Source: a bacterium
GTDB lineage: Bacteria; T1Sed10-126
Length of the DNA stretch: 61,596 nt
Assembly (NCBI GenBank): GCA_003554945.1
Contig: PWHN01000110.1
Location: 1-61,596, forward strand
Direction: 5' to 3'
In this document: positions 36,125 to 45,931 of the stretch, piece after piece
Layout of the letters: each line of letters opens with the position of its first letter
Numbering within the stretch: position 1 is the stretch's first letter
Program-made: the position numbers and the translations under genes
Notes under the pieces: model-generated
What the model saw: the letters and a program-made list of their open reading frames with translations, nothing else
Told to the model about the DNA's origin: nothing
Databases searched by the model: none

Positions 36125-37987
36125 CTAAACTTCTATTTTAGTTCCGAGTTCTTGTGCTTTTTCCCGTATCAACTTTTTCCTTGGAGCAACCTTGCGCCCC
36201 ATGCAGGTAGAGACGGTCTCGTCGGCTGATTTTGCTTCCTCGACGCTAATTTGAATTAGACGCCTGGTTTCGCGGTCCATGCTTGTCTTCCAGAGTTCGT
36301 CCGGGTTCATTTCACCCAGACCTTTAAAACGTCGTATTTCGTCACCGTCCGCTTTCTCGGGCATTTCGTAGAGATATTCTACTTCATCCCCGTTTTTTCG
36401 ATAATAGAGGGGTGGATCGGCCATATAAAGACGGCCTTCTTCAATAATTGGACGCAGGTAGCGGTAAAAAAGTGTAAGTAGAAGGCTCTGAATATGAAGG
36501 CCGTCGACGTCGGGGTCAGACATGCAGATGACCCTGCCGTAACGTAAGTCGCGAATATCAAAGTCTTCGCCGATGCCAGTTCCGACCGCAGTGATAATTG
36601 CCCGTATCTCATCGTTTTTGAGAAAAGTATTTGGGCTGGATTTTTCTACATTTTTAATTTTGCCTTTGAGAGGAAGAATTGCCTGGTGTTGCCGGTCGCG
36701 CGCCTGTTTTGCGCTGCCGCCGGCGCTATCCCCCTCAACTATGAAGAGCTCCGCCTCTTCAACGTCGTTGGAAATACAGTTGGCCAGCTTGCTGGACAGA
36801 GCCATACTAACGTCGCGGCTGGCTTCCCGCGCTACGTCTCGAGCCTGGCGTGCCGCCTTGCGCGCTTTTGCGGCGTCGCGTGCCTTACTTACCAGCTTGT
36901 CAGTCTCGTCCGGATGTTCGGAGAGAAAACGATATACTTCGTCGTATGCTAACGAGGAGACAGCATTTCTTACTTCAGGGTTGCCCAGCTTTGCTTTCGT
37001 CTGACCTTCGAATTGTGGTTCGGGAATCTTGACGTTAATTACGGCCAGCAACCCCTCGCGCAGGTCTGACCCCTGGAAGTTGTTACGATCAGAAACTTCC
37101 TTGACCGCTCTGGTTAGAGCCGTGCGGAAGCCCTGGGCGTGTGTGCCCCCGGATTCAGTTTTAATGTTGTTAGCATAACAGAGCAGCTTCTCCGTATGTC
37201 CGTTAGGATCATAGTTGAAGGCCAGCTCAACCTGGACGTTGTCCTGCTCTCGTGTGAAACATAGCGGATCTTCAAATAATTTCTCCCGCTCTTCCAGCAG
37301 GTGATCCAGGTAATCGGGCATGCCGGCCTCAGAATGGAATTCCCGTTGAAAACTCTCCTCACCTCTCAAATCCTTACAGAGAAAAGAAACGCCCGGAAGC
37401 AGAAATGAAAGCTCCCGTAACCGTTCAATTATCTGTGTCCGATCGAGACGAATATCGGGAAAAATATCGCTGTCTGGCTTAAATTTAATTTCTGTTCCAG
37501 TTTTTCGGATCTTTTTGTTTTTCATTTCCACATCGCCGACCGGCACTCCCCGTTCATATTCCTGGCGGGCTATGGTGTTGTCCCTGCGAACCGTAACAAT
37601 ACATCTCTCAGATAGTGCGTTTACCACCGATGCTCCAACCCCGTGTAAACCACCGGAAGTTTTGTAAGCCTTGTCGTCAAATTTTCCTCCAGCGTGCAGT
37701 CGCGTCATTACTACCTGCAGAGTGGATACTCCTTCCGATTCATGTTCGTCGATCGGAATTCCTCGCCCGTGATCTTCAACACTAACCCAACCGTCATCCA
37801 TAATTACCAGTTTGATTCGATCTCCGTATCCTATTCCGGCCTCGTCTACAGCGTTGTCAATCAACTCCCAGACCAGATGATGGATACCATCTGGACCGGT
37901 TGTGCCGATGTACATTGCCGGTCGTTTTCGAACGTGCTCGAGATCTTTCAAAACTTCTATGTTATCGCCGGTATATTCATCGCTCAT
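36125..37987 (-). CDS. Type IIA topoisomerase subunit B (GyrB or ParE)
   Basis: ATPase subunit partnering the gene at 33544-35916. 620 residues: GHKL ATPase domain with VWELIDNAVDEAGIG, DHGRGIPID and GGLHGVGASVVNALS; transducer domain; Toprim domain with EGDSAGGSAKQARDR and SDPDVDGLHIQSLLLT (metal-binding DxD); and the C-terminal GLGEMNPDELW. It lacks the long insert of proteobacterial GyrB. I start it at ATG 37987, placed seven bases after GGAGTG; an in-frame GTG at 37996 overlaps that site. Whether the pair is gyrase or topoisomerase IV cannot be fixed here. Confidence 0.93.
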   Translation of the reverse strand: MSDEYTGDNIEVLKDLEHVRKRPAMYIGTTGPDGIHHLVWELIDNAVDEAGIGYGDRIKLVIMDDGWVSVEDHGRGIPIDEHESEGVSTLQVVMTRLHAGGKFDDKAYKTSGGLHGVGASVVNALSERCIVTVRRDNTIARQEYERGVPVGDVEMKNKKIRKTGTEIKFKPDSDIFPDIRLDRTQIIERLRELSFLLPGVSFLCKDLRGEESFQREFHSEAGMPDYLDHLLEEREKLFEDPLCFTREQDNVQVELAFNYDPNGHTEKLLCYANNIKTESGGTHAQGFRTALTRAVKEVSDRNNFQGSDLREGLLAVINVKIPEPQFEGQTKAKLGNPEVRNAVSSLAYDEVYRFLSEHPDETDKLVSKARDAAKARKAARQARDVAREASRDVSMALSSKLANCISNDVEEAELFIVEGDSAGGSAKQARDRQHQAILPLKGKIKNVEKSSPNTFLKNDEIRAIITAVGTGIGEDFDIRDLRYGRVICMSDPDVDGLHIQSLLLTLFYRYLRPIIEEGRLYMADPPLYYRKNGDEVEYLYEMPEKADGDEIRRFKGLGEMNPDELWKTSMDRETRRLIQISVEEAKSADETVSTCMGRKVAPRKKLIREKAQELGTKIEV

Positions 37988-38201
37988 TTTTATCACTCCA
38001 CATTGTTAGTCGGACCGGTTAGCCCGTATACAGAAGTGTAGTTTCTTGTTATCATCTATGCTCGCAACAGGAGTTAAACGCCTGGACGGTATGAACGGAG
38101 GGACGGGTTCTGGTTTCCCCTGCCATTCCCGCGTCCAGAATTATTTTATCCTATGTACGGATATTAATGAAGTTTCATAAGGGAAGTTTGCTGGATTTTA
38201 G

Positions 38202-38210
38202 TGGTATGAT
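38202..38210 (+). promoter_or_regulatory. Extended -10 promoter element before ilvN
   Basis: TGGTATGAT, an extended -10 (TGn plus TATGAT), lies 28 bases before the ilvN start. No good -35 is seen, as is common for extended -10 promoters. No T-box or leucine-rich leader peptide is visible in the 250-base divergent gap. Confidence 0.5.
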
Positions 38211-38237
38211 ATCCTGATTAGTAAGAGGTGATTTATT

Positions 38238-38726
38238 ATGGCTTCAGAGAAACGTCAGACACTTTCCGTTCTCGTGGAAAACAAAGCTGGAGTGCTATCT
38301 AAAATAGCCGGTCTTTTTAGCGGCCGGGGGTTTAATATCGCTTCTCTTTCTGTTGGAGAAACGGAAGATCCCAAGGTTTCACGTATGACCATCGAGGTTG
38401 AAGCTGATAGGCGCACGCTTGAGCAGGCGGTCAAACAGTTGCGTAAAATTATTGAGACAATCAAGGTTGAAGACTTTGCTGATAGACCTTACGTTAGCTC
38501 ACAACTGCTGCTGGTTAAAGTAGCCGCCACTTCCGAAGATAGAACTGAGATTATGAACGTGGTCGAGGTTTTTAACGGCAAGGTTGTAGATCTTGATCAC
38601 CGCTCAATGACGATTCGGTTCGTTGGAGAAACACAGTTTGTCGACGATGTCCTTGACCTGCTTGAGCCTTATGGCATAAAAGAAGTGGCTCGCACAGGCA
38701 GTGTTGCTCTCGGCCGTCCGTTTTAA
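38238..38726 (+). CDS. ilvN: Acetolactate synthase small (regulatory) subunit
   Basis: Regulatory subunit that gives valine feedback inhibition to acetohydroxyacid synthase, the first common step of branched-chain amino acid synthesis. 162 residues: ACT domain (about 6-80, LSVLVENKAGVLSKIAGLFSGRGFNI) and the C-terminal ALS_ss domain (LLVKVAATSEDRTEIMNVVE). AGAGGTGA precedes ATG 38238. The catalytic partner ilvB, normally just upstream, is absent; the upstream neighbour is the divergent topoisomerase gene. Confidence 0.96.
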   Translation: MASEKRQTLSVLVENKAGVLSKIAGLFSGRGFNIASLSVGETEDPKVSRMTIEVEADRRTLEQAVKQLRKIIETIKVEDFADRPYVSSQLLLVKVAATSEDRTEIMNVVEVFNGKVVDLDHRSMTIRFVGETQFVDDVLDLLEPYGIKEVARTGSVALGRPF

Positions 38727-38782
38727 TTAATCTGAAAGTATTAAAATTTATCTTACAAGAACAAGTTTAAGGAGGAATAGCA

Positions 38783-39793
38783 ATGGCAGAAGTATTTTAC
38801 GACAAAGATGTTGATTTTACCCCTCTGAAAGGGAAAAAAATAGCTATTATTGGATATGGTAGCCAGGGTCACGCCCACGCTTCCAACCTGCGTGACAGCG
38901 GGCTGGATGTAATCGTAGCTGAGCTGGAAGGAACACCCAATTTTGAACAGGCTGAGAAGGACGGGTTTGATCCGGTTAGTGCCTCTGAGGCCAGTGCCCG
39001 GGCGGACGTGATAGCTATGCTGGTCCCGGATGAGGTTCAAAAAACAGTCTACGAATCGGCAGTAGCCGATGAACTGGAACCAGGTAATACACTTGTCTTC
39101 GGTCACGGATTTAACATTCGTTTCTATCAAATAGATCCGCCTGAAGACGTTGACGTGGTCCTGGTTGCTCCTAAAGGTCCGGGTCACGTTGTGCGCCAGA
39201 TGTATGAGGAAGGAATTGGTGCCCCCAATCTTGTTGCCGTTGAGCAGAACCCGAGTGGCAATGCTCTCGAGCGGGCACTTGCTTATTCGAAGGGAATCGG
39301 CGGCACTCTGGCCGGAACAATTAAAACAACTTTTGAAGAGGAAACAGAGACGGATCTGTTCGGTGAACAGGTCATACTCTGTGGTGGACTTACGCACTTG
39401 ATAAAGGCTGCTTTTGAAACACTTGTTGATGCAGGCTATCAGCCAGAAGTTGCCTACTTTGAGTGTCTGCATGAGCTTAAGTTAATTATCGATCTGATCT
39501 ATGAGTCCGGGATTCAGGGTATGCGTTACTCTATAAGCGACACGGCTGAGTATGGTGATCTAACCCGTGGACCGCGTATTGTTGACGACTCAACGCGTGA
39601 GGAGATGGAAGATATCTTGTCCGAAATAAAATCGGGCGAGTTTGCCCGCGAGTGGTTGAACGAGAACCAGACGGGGCGACCTGTTTTTAAATCCCTCCGG
39701 GATAAACATTCCAAACACTCAATTGAGGAAGTTGGCCGTGAAATACGTGGTATGATGGATTGGTTAGAGGATCGTTTTGAAAAAGACGAGTAA
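38783..39793 (+). CDS. ilvC: Ketol-acid reductoisomerase
   Basis: NADPH- and Mg-dependent isomeroreductase making 2,3-dihydroxy-isovalerate or -methylvalerate. 336 residues, the short class I form: Rossmann domain with [17 protein letters not shown], then the knotted helical domain with the metal-binding [12 protein letters not shown] and [29 protein letters not shown] precedes ATG 38783. It follows ilvN by 56 bases. The next genes, psd and pssA, belong to phospholipid synthesis; that interruption is also known in Deltaproteobacteria. Confidence 0.97.
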   Translation: MAEVFYDKDVDFTPLKGKKIAIIGYGSQGHAHASNLRDSGLDVIVAELEGTPNFEQAEKDGFDPVSASEASARADVIAMLVPDEVQKTVYESAVADELEPGNTLVFGHGFNIRFYQIDPPEDVDVVLVAPKGPGHVVRQMYEEGIGAPNLVAVEQNPSGNALERALAYSKGIGGTLAGTIKTTFEEETETDLFGEQVILCGGLTHLIKAAFETLVDAGYQPEVAYFECLHELKLIIDLIYESGIQGMRYSISDTAEYGDLTRGPRIVDDSTREEMEDILSEIKSGEFAREWLNENQTGRPVFKSLRDKHSKHSIEEVGREIRGMMDWLEDRFEKDE

Positions 39794-39826
39794 ATTGAAC
39801 GGCATTAATAGAGGACCCGCAGTCAC

Positions 39827-40486
39827 TTGAGAATAAGGCGAGAAGTGATTCCCTGGGCCACCGCCGGTCTGCTGCCGGCATTCTTCTTTTATTTGGCCTG
39901 GCTGCTGAGCGGGAATTTTTTTGCGTTGTTGGGGTTTGTCCTCTTCGCCGTTCTTTCCGTTTTTTTTCTTTACTTTTTTCGTGACCCCGGACGGCAACCG
40001 GCAACTTCTGTATCATCTGATTGGCTTTCGCCTGCGGATGGAATTGTGCGTGCTGTTCATAAAGAAGAGGACGGACGACAGCGGCTGGTTATATTTCTGA
40101 CAATATTTAACGTTCATTTGAACCGTGTTCCGGTTAGTTGTGAAGTTATTTCTACTGAGTATAAGCCGGGGAATTATCTGCCGGCTTTTGCCGAGGATAC
40201 GCATCTTGAAAATGAGCGCAACGTTTTACACTGTAGGAGTAGAGCTGGCGAGGAGTTTGAAATCTGGCAGATAGCAGGTCTGCTGGCGCGGCGTATTCAC
40301 TGCTGGGTTGAATCTGGCGATGAATTAAGGCGCGGCGGTCGATTTGGCATGATTGCACTGGGTTCAAGGACCGATCTCATTTTACCAGAGGAAGCGGATG
40401 TGAAAGCGACGGCCGGTGACATTGTTAGAGCCGGTCAGACAGTAGTTGCTCGCACGCCCGCTGCCGAGGAGGAAAATAATGTTTGA
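39827..40486 (+). CDS. psd: Phosphatidylserine decarboxylase-related protein
   Basis: Converts phosphatidylserine to phosphatidylethanolamine. The 219-residue form is the short type: two N-terminal hydrophobic segments (about 8-45), FFRDPGRQP, FLTIFNVHLNRVPVSCEV, and the self-cleavage site in MIALGSRTDLILP, where the Ser (about residue 179) would become the pyruvoyl cofactor. The start is TTG 39827. Its end overlaps the pssA start by eight bases, and the two enzymes act in sequence, which supports the call. Confidence 0.9.
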   Translation: MRIRREVIPWATAGLLPAFFFYLAWLLSGNFFALLGFVLFAVLSVFFLYFFRDPGRQPATSVSSDWLSPADGIVRAVHKEEDGRQRLVIFLTIFNVHLNRVPVSCEVISTEYKPGNYLPAFAEDTHLENERNVLHCRSRAGEEFEIWQIAGLLARRIHCWVESGDELRRGGRFGMIALGSRTDLILPEEADVKATAGDIVRAGQTVVARTPAAEEENNV

Positions 40487-41240
40487 TCGTCGGCTGCAAA
40501 AAGGTGTTTACTTTATTCCAACGCTTTTGACCATGGGAAACATACTCTGCGGTTTTTTTGCGATTATTGCTTCTTTTAACGAAGACTGGGTTGCGGCTGG
40601 AATCGCAATTGGTATTGCTTTTGTCCTTGACGGATTGGACGGCCGGATTGCTCGTCTGGCTGACGCTGAGTCGGAGTTTGGGCTGCAGCTTGATTCGTTG
40701 GCCGATCTGGTCACTTTTGGTGTCGCGCCTGCCGTGCTGGCTTATACGAACTGGCTGCACAACTACGAGCGGCTGGGTATACTCCTGGCTTTCCTTTACG
40801 TATGTGGGGCTGCCATGCGTTTAGCCCGTTTTAATGCCCACGACGTAAAGGAGGACTCGATGGATTATTTCAACGGCTTTCCAACGCCGGCCGCCGCGGG
40901 TGTGGTAGTCTCAATTTTCTTTATTGAATACAAGCTTTACCTGACCGGAGACATTATGACCGAAGAAGTTTACAGGATATTTGTGCTACTTATTCCGCTG
41001 CTGTTATTGACTCTCTCTTATTTAATGCTTAGCAACATACGTTACCCCACTTTCAAACAGGTCACCTGGTTGGAAGAACATCCGTTCGGGGTACTCTTTG
41101 TTTTGCTCTGTTTTGTATTTGTGGCGGCCCTGTTTCCATTCGCTGTTTTTATTGTCTTTTTTATGTCTTACTTGTTAACCGGTTGCCTTGACGTCTGCCG
41201 AATAGCACAGACGGTGGTCTCAGAAAAAATATTGAGTTGA
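40479..41240 (+). CDS. pssA: CDP-diacylglycerol--serine O-phosphatidyltransferase
   Basis: Membrane enzyme that makes phosphatidylserine from CDP-diacylglycerol and serine, feeding the Psd enzyme upstream. 253 residues with several transmembrane helices and the CDP-alcohol phosphotransferase signature DGLDGRIARLADAESEFGLQ then LDSLADLVTFG, giving all the metal-binding Asp residues. Start ATG 40479 has GAGGA upstream; an in-frame TTG at 40446 inside psd is unlikely. The product implies phosphatidylethanolamine-containing membranes. Confidence 0.93.
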   Translation: MFDRRLQKGVYFIPTLLTMGNILCGFFAIIASFNEDWVAAGIAIGIAFVLDGLDGRIARLADAESEFGLQLDSLADLVTFGVAPAVLAYTNWLHNYERLGILLAFLYVCGAAMRLARFNAHDVKEDSMDYFNGFPTPAAAGVVVSIFFIEYKLYLTGDIMTEEVYRIFVLLIPLLLLTLSYLMLSNIRYPTFKQVTWLEEHPFGVLFVLLCFVFVAALFPFAVFIVFFMSYLLTGCLDVCRIAQTVVSEKILS

Positions 41241-41257
41241 ACCTTACCGGGTCAGTC

Positions 41258-41373
41258 CTTTGCAAAAACTTTTCCCCCTTGAGGGGGGGAATACAAAGGG
41301 GGGTGAATTGGTGATGCAAAACCATTCCCCTCTCCTTAATCCTCTTCCCCGGGGGAGAGGAGACTTTTTGCGG
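41258..41373 (+). repeat. Palindromic element with two C/G-rich hairpins
   Basis: Between pssA and leuA. An imperfect outer inverted repeat (TTTGCAAAAACTT with AGACTTTTTGCGG) encloses a CCCCCTTGAGGGGG-type nested hairpin (41273-41305) and a CCTCTTCCCC/GGGGGAGAGG hairpin (41341-41360). Layout is the same as at 45262-45390 and 58980-59098 although the outer sequence differs. Confidence 0.65.
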
Positions 41374-41444
41374 TGGACTTACCGAAAAAAAGGGATCAGT
41401 TTTATTCGGACGATGAAAGTAAAAAAATATAAGGAGGAATAAAA

Positions 41445-43001
41445 ATGGCTGAAGAAAAAGTCGACCGAGTGAAAATTTTTGACACTACTTTGAGGGACGG
41501 GGAACAGTCGCCGGGAGCGAGTCTGAATCCCTCGGAAAAATTAGAGATTGCCCGGCAGTTGAAAAAGTTGAACGTAGACGTTATTGAGGCCGGCTTTCCT
41601 ATCTCTTCGCAGGGTGACTTTGAGGCGGTGCGGGAGATAGCAAGGCAGGTAAAAGGTCCGACCATAGCCGGTCTGGCTCGTTCGCGCCGCCAGGATATTG
41701 AACGTTGTGCTGAGGCTATCGAACCGGCGGACTCCGGCCGGATACATGTCTTTATAGCAACCAGCGACGTGCACGTCGAACAAAAGTTGGAAAAGACAAA
41801 GCAGGAAGTACTTGAAATGGCTGTCGAGGCGGTTGAAATCGCCCGGCAGTTCTGTGATGACGTCGAGTTCAGTCCTGAGGATGCCGCTCGAACTCGTCCG
41901 GATTTTCTAAAAAAAATCGTTGAAGCGGTAATTGATGCCGGTGCTTCTACAGTTAACATACCCGACACGGTCGGATATGCAGTTCCCGGTGAGTTTGGGA
42001 ACACTATTCGTTCGCTCCGTGAAGAGGTTCCTAACATTGACCGGGCTGTTATTAGTGTTCACTGTCACAACGATCTTGGCCTGGGAGTTGCTAATTCACT
42101 GGCCGCCGTCGAAGCGGGCGCCCGCCAGGTGGAATGTGCCGTTAACGGGATCGGTGAGCGTGCCGGCAATGCAGCTCTGGAAGAGATTGTTATGGCTCTT
42201 AAAACCAGACGCGATTATTTCAACCTTGATGTTGATATTGAAACTACTGAAATTGCCCGAACCAGCCGTCTGGTTAGCTCATTGACCGGCATTTCAATCC
42301 AGCGCAACAAGGCGATTGTTGGCGACAATGCGTTCGCTCACGAGGCCGGTATTCACCAGCACGGGGTGCTGAAAGAACGGCAGACTTACGAGATTATGAG
42401 AGCTGAAGACGTGGGTCTTACTGACAGTCAGCTCGTCCTGGGTAAGCACTCAGGCCGTCATGCTTTTCGCCAGCGTTTGGAAGAGCTGGGCTACGAGCTT
42501 GACAAGGAGGGTTTTAAGCGAGCGTTCAAACGTTTTAAAGAGCTCGGTGACAAGAAAAAAGAAATTTATGATGAGGACCTGGAGGTTATTGTGGAGGAAG
42601 AGGTGGCCCGGATTCCCACTGTTTATGAGCTGGAATACGTGCATATTCTCAGTGGCAATACGGTCTATCCCTCGGCTACTGTTGAGGTGAGCGTAAAAGG
42701 TGAGAAGTTGCGCAACTCCTCCTCCGGTGATGGACCTGTTGACGCGATATATTCGGCGATCGCCAGTTTATTAGACGTCGAGCCTGTGCTGAACGATTAC
42801 TCTATTCGCTCGGTTACCAGAGGCATGGATGCGCTTGGTGAGGTTACCGTTGATTTATCAATTGATGGTTTGTCAGTTCATGGTCGTGCTACAAGCACTG
42901 ATGTGTTGGAGGCAAGCGCACGCGCTTACCTGGATGCCCTCAATAGAGCACGCTATCGCCAGCAGTCCGGCGGTGACCGCGAGGTCATGGACACGGTCTG
43001 A
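41445..43001 (+). CDS. leuA: 2-isopropylmalate synthase
   Basis: First committed step of leucine synthesis: condenses acetyl-CoA with 2-oxoisovalerate. 518 residues: HMGL-like TIM barrel with [16 protein letters not shown] (metal and substrate binding), [18 protein letters not shown] and [15 protein letters not shown]; linker; and C-terminal LeuA dimer/allosteric domain (about 390-510) for leucine feedback. AAGGAGGAATAAAA precedes ATG 41445. leuC and leuD, needed for the next step, are not between leuA and leuB as they often are. Confidence 0.96.
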   Translation: MAEEKVDRVKIFDTTLRDGEQSPGASLNPSEKLEIARQLKKLNVDVIEAGFPISSQGDFEAVREIARQVKGPTIAGLARSRRQDIERCAEAIEPADSGRIHVFIATSDVHVEQKLEKTKQEVLEMAVEAVEIARQFCDDVEFSPEDAARTRPDFLKKIVEAVIDAGASTVNIPDTVGYAVPGEFGNTIRSLREEVPNIDRAVISVHCHNDLGLGVANSLAAVEAGARQVECAVNGIGERAGNAALEEIVMALKTRRDYFNLDVDIETTEIARTSRLVSSLTGISIQRNKAIVGDNAFAHEAGIHQHGVLKERQTYEIMRAEDVGLTDSQLVLGKHSGRHAFRQRLEELGYELDKEGFKRAFKRFKELGDKKKEIYDEDLEVIVEEEVARIPTVYELEYVHILSGNTVYPSATVEVSVKGEKLRNSSSGDGPVDAIYSAIASLLDVEPVLNDYSIRSVTRGMDALGEVTVDLSIDGLSVHGRATSTDVLEASARAYLDALNRARYRQQSGGDREVMDTV

Positions 43002-43138
43002 ATTTTTTCGTTGTTCATGGATAGGGGTCCTGTAGGAAACCTCCTCAAATTTTACTTTTACTGTATCGCGCTCCACTACGTCAAACAAATACTGATTATG
43101 TTAGGACTGATTTTTAATTTTTAGGAGAGGTGAACTTG

Positions 43139-44209
43139 ATGGAAAAAGTGATAGTTTTACCGGGAGACGGTATTGGTCCTGAAATAATGGACGAGACCTT
43201 AAGGATACTTGATTGGATACTTGAGCGAGATTCTGATCTGGAAATAGAGACAGAAGAATACGACGTGGGTGGAGCTTCTATAGACAAGTTCGACACGCCC
43301 CTGCGGTCCGAGGTTCTGGAAGCCGCGCTCAAATCGAGCGCCATTTTACTCGGAGCAGTCGGCGGGCCGCGCTGGGATGATTTGCCTGTGAATCATCGGC
43401 CGGAACAGGCACTGCTGAAGCTGCGCAAAGAATGTGGTCTTTATGCGAACTTGCGTCCGGCCCGGGTTTATCCCGCTCTGGTTGACAGTTCGCCTTTGAA
43501 AAATGAGCGCGCTTCTGGCGCTGATCTTTTGATCGTTCGGGAGTTGACTGGCGGTCTTTACTTTTCACTGCCCCGTGGCATTGAAGGTGCCGGAGAAAAC
43601 CGCCGCGGCTATAACACCCTTTCCTACAGTCGGGAAGAGGTAAAGCGGATCACGGAGGTTGCGGTAGATGCAGCACGCCAGCGCTCAGGCCGCCTCACTT
43701 CTGTTGATAAAGCTAATGTGCTCGAGAGTTCAAAATTATGGCGTGAAGTAGTTGTGGACACGGTTCCTTCCGATATAGAGTTAAATCACATGTACGTAGA
43801 CAACGCCGCTATGCAGCTCGTTCTGGAGCCACGTCAGTTTGATGTGATTGTTACCGGGAATATGTTTGGTGATATTCTTTCCGATATTGCCTCACAGATT
43901 TCCGGCTCTATTGGTCTGCTTGCTTCGGCCAGTCTTGGTGACAGTAAGCTGGGCATGTATGAGCCCGTTCACGGCAGTGCGCCTGATATTGCGGGCAGCG
44001 GTAACGCAAATCCGCTCGCCATGATTCTTTCCCTTGCAATGGCTTTTCGTTACAGTTTGGACGCCCCCGATTGGGCAAATAAAATTGAGGCTGCCGTTAA
44101 CCGTGTGATTGAAACGGGCAAACGAACCGCTGATTTAGCTGGCGAGGGCGAGGATTTTCTATCCACCCGCGAAATAGGTGACGCCGTACTCGATGAACTG
44201 GCGGAATAA
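43139..44209 (+). CDS. leuB: 3-isopropylmalate dehydrogenase
   Basis: NAD-dependent oxidative decarboxylase of leucine synthesis. 356 residues: KVIVLPGDGIGPEIMDE at the start, LLGAVGGPRWDDLPVNHRPE (which marks LeuB as distinct from isocitrate dehydrogenase), VDKANVLESSKLWREVV, NMFGDILSDIASQISGSIG and EPVHGSAPDIAGSGNANP. ATG 43139 follows AGGAGAGG at eight bases; the in-frame GTG at 43130 overlaps that site. The 137-base gap after leuA shows no gene. Confidence 0.96.
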   Translation: MEKVIVLPGDGIGPEIMDETLRILDWILERDSDLEIETEEYDVGGASIDKFDTPLRSEVLEAALKSSAILLGAVGGPRWDDLPVNHRPEQALLKLRKECGLYANLRPARVYPALVDSSPLKNERASGADLLIVRELTGGLYFSLPRGIEGAGENRRGYNTLSYSREEVKRITEVAVDAARQRSGRLTSVDKANVLESSKLWREVVVDTVPSDIELNHMYVDNAAMQLVLEPRQFDVIVTGNMFGDILSDIASQISGSIGLLASASLGDSKLGMYEPVHGSAPDIAGSGNANPLAMILSLAMAFRYSLDAPDWANKIEAAVNRVIETGKRTADLAGEGEDFLSTREIGDAVLDELAE

Positions 44210-44243
44210 AATTTAAAATCGATTATTCAAGGAGTGATGTGAT

Positions 44244-45260
44244 ATGTTTAATGTAGCAGTAGCCGGGGCAACCGGTGCCGTAGGTCGTGAAATGCTTAAA
44301 ATCCTGGCTGAAAGAAATTTTCCGCTTGACAATCTGGCCGCGCTGGCCAGCTCTCGCTCAAAAGGGAAAAGACTCCCTTTTGGAGACGACCAGGTTGAAG
44401 TTGAGGTTCTCTCTGAATACGACTTTAGTAACATTGATCTTGCGCTCTTTTCGGCCGGGTCCGGGGTTGTAAGTCAGGAAGCTGACAGAATCCTGGAACA
44501 GGGAACCGTAATAGTGGACAATAGCAGCGCTTTTCGTTATCGGGACGACGTGCCTCTTGTGGTGCCGGAAGTTAATCCGGAAGCCCTCGAGGAGCATTCC
44601 GGTCTCATTTCAAATCCTAACTGTAGCACAATTCAGATGGTTATGGTTCTGGGGCCGGTTTATCAGAAATACGGGATAAAGCGTGTTGTCGTCTCTACTT
44701 ATCAGGCGACCAGCGGTGCCGGCGGAAGTGCCCGGGCAGAGCTGTTTGAAGCGACCAGGGCCTATGTTAACGAACAAACCGAACCCGAGCCGCGCGATTT
44801 TCCCAAACCAATTGCGTTCAACAGCATCCCACTGATTGGTGAGGTGCTGGCCGAGGAAGACGACTACACCAAAGAAGAGATGAAAATGGTCTGGGAAACG
44901 CGCAAAATCCTCTCCGATGATTCAATTGAAGTTTCGCCCACAGCCGTACGCATACCGGTTCTTAACTGTCACGGTGAATCGGTCAACGTTGAAACAGAAA
45001 GGCCCTGTCCGGTGGATGAGCTCCGTCGCGAACTTGCTCAGGTCTCTAACCTGACTGTTATGGACAACCCGGCAGCCAATGAATTTCCAACTATGCGTGA
45101 GGCTGACGGTGTTGACGAAACCTTTGTTGGTAGAATCCGTAACGATTTTAGCGTTGAACACGGCTTTAACTGTTGGATTGTTGCTGATAATCTGCGCAAG
45201 GGAGCGGCGTTGAACACCATTCAGATAGCGGAAGAGTTAATTGACAGAAAATTAATCTGA
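44244..45260 (+). CDS. asd: Aspartate-semialdehyde dehydrogenase
   Basis: NADPH-dependent reduction of aspartyl phosphate, a branch point to lysine, diaminopimelate, threonine and methionine. 338 residues: NADP-binding GATGAVGREMLKILAERNFP at the N-terminus, catalytic Cys in SNPNCSTIQMVM, and SEVSPTAVRIPVLNCHGES-type substrate region with the active-site His (about 245-255). CAAGGAGTGATGTG precedes ATG 44244. It follows leuB by 34 bases, the usual order in Deltaproteobacteria and some other lineages. Confidence 0.96.
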   Translation: MFNVAVAGATGAVGREMLKILAERNFPLDNLAALASSRSKGKRLPFGDDQVEVEVLSEYDFSNIDLALFSAGSGVVSQEADRILEQGTVIVDNSSAFRYRDDVPLVVPEVNPEALEEHSGLISNPNCSTIQMVMVLGPVYQKYGIKRVVVSTYQATSGAGGSARAELFEATRAYVNEQTEPEPRDFPKPIAFNSIPLIGEVLAEEDDYTKEEMKMVWETRKILSDDSIEVSPTAVRIPVLNCHGESVNVETERPCPVDELRRELAQVSNLTVMDNPAANEFPTMREADGVDETFVGRIRNDFSVEHGFNCWIVADNLRKGAALNTIQIAEELIDRKLI

Positions 45261-45261
45261 C

Positions 45262-45390
45262 TCCGATAATTTACGATCGTTGTCGTGAAGTATCTACTCA
45301 CCTTAACTTTCCCCCTTGAAAGGGGGAACTGGTCCTCTCCCCCCAGGGGGAGAGGAGGATAGATGAGTAGTTACGTCGTGAATTACCGGG
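45262..45390 (+). repeat. Inverted-repeat element (TACTCACC / GATGAGTAG type)
   Basis: The left end CCGATAATTTACGA...GTCGTGAAGTATCTACTCACC is inverted at the right end as GATGAGTAGTTACGTCGTGAATTACCGGG (each given here in short pieces: TATCTACTCACC and GATGAGTAGTTAC). Inside are CCCCCTTGAAAGGGGG and CTCTCCCCCCAGGGGGAGAG hairpins. The inner part closely matches 58980-59098; the outer CCCGGTAATTCACGA end matches the hairpins at 32172 and 32415. Confidence 0.75.
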
Positions 45391-45410
45391 ATTGAGCAAG
45401 AGGGTTATCC

Positions 45411-45929
45411 ATGTCCGAGGATGTCTATCGCTTCTGCCCGCTCTGTGGAACTAAACTGGAAAAGCAGGAGCTTGAGCATGAAGATAAGCAGCGCCTTGGT
45501 TGCTCGGAATGTGGTTGGATTCACTATATAAATCCGATTCCTGTTGTTGTCTGTGTCGCTTATAATAGCAGTGGTGAAATCCTCCTGGTCAAGAGAAAAT
45601 TGGAGCCCGCTCGTGGGACCTGGGCGCTCCCCGGTGGTTTTATGGAAGTCGGCGAAACGACGGAAGAGACCGGTGTCCGTGAACTTGAGGAAGAAACCGG
45701 TCTGGAAGCCATACCTGAAGATCTGCTCGGTATTTACAACCAGCATACTGATTTTTATGGCGAACTCTTAATAGTTGCTCATGCGGCTAAAATCTCTTCG
45801 GGTGAGCCAGTACCTGATGGCGTAGAGATAAGTGACGTCCGTTACGTCGACCCGGCTTCACCGCCGGAAGTTCCTTTCCCCAGCCATCTTGACGCTATCG
45901 CTACTTTTAATGAAAATATAACTATTTAG
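45411..45929 (+). CDS. Nudix hydrolase with zinc ribbon
   Basis: 172 residues. The N-terminal zinc ribbon has two Cys pairs (FCPLCG and LGCSECGW). It is followed by a Nudix domain with the box GFMEVGETTEETGVRELEEE (catalytic Glu residues) and TGLE. The architecture resembles NADH pyrophosphatase (NudC) and related ADP-ribose or nucleotide diphosphate hydrolases, but the substrate cannot be fixed. Start ATG 45411 lies in the middle of a weak ribosome binding context. It sits between two palindromic elements with no operon partner. Confidence 0.88.
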   Translation: MSEDVYRFCPLCGTKLEKQELEHEDKQRLGCSECGWIHYINPIPVVVCVAYNSSGEILLVKRKLEPARGTWALPGGFMEVGETTEETGVRELEEETGLEAIPEDLLGIYNQHTDFYGELLIVAHAAKISSGEPVPDGVEISDVRYVDPASPPEVPFPSHLDAIATFNENITI

Positions 45930-45931
45930 TG

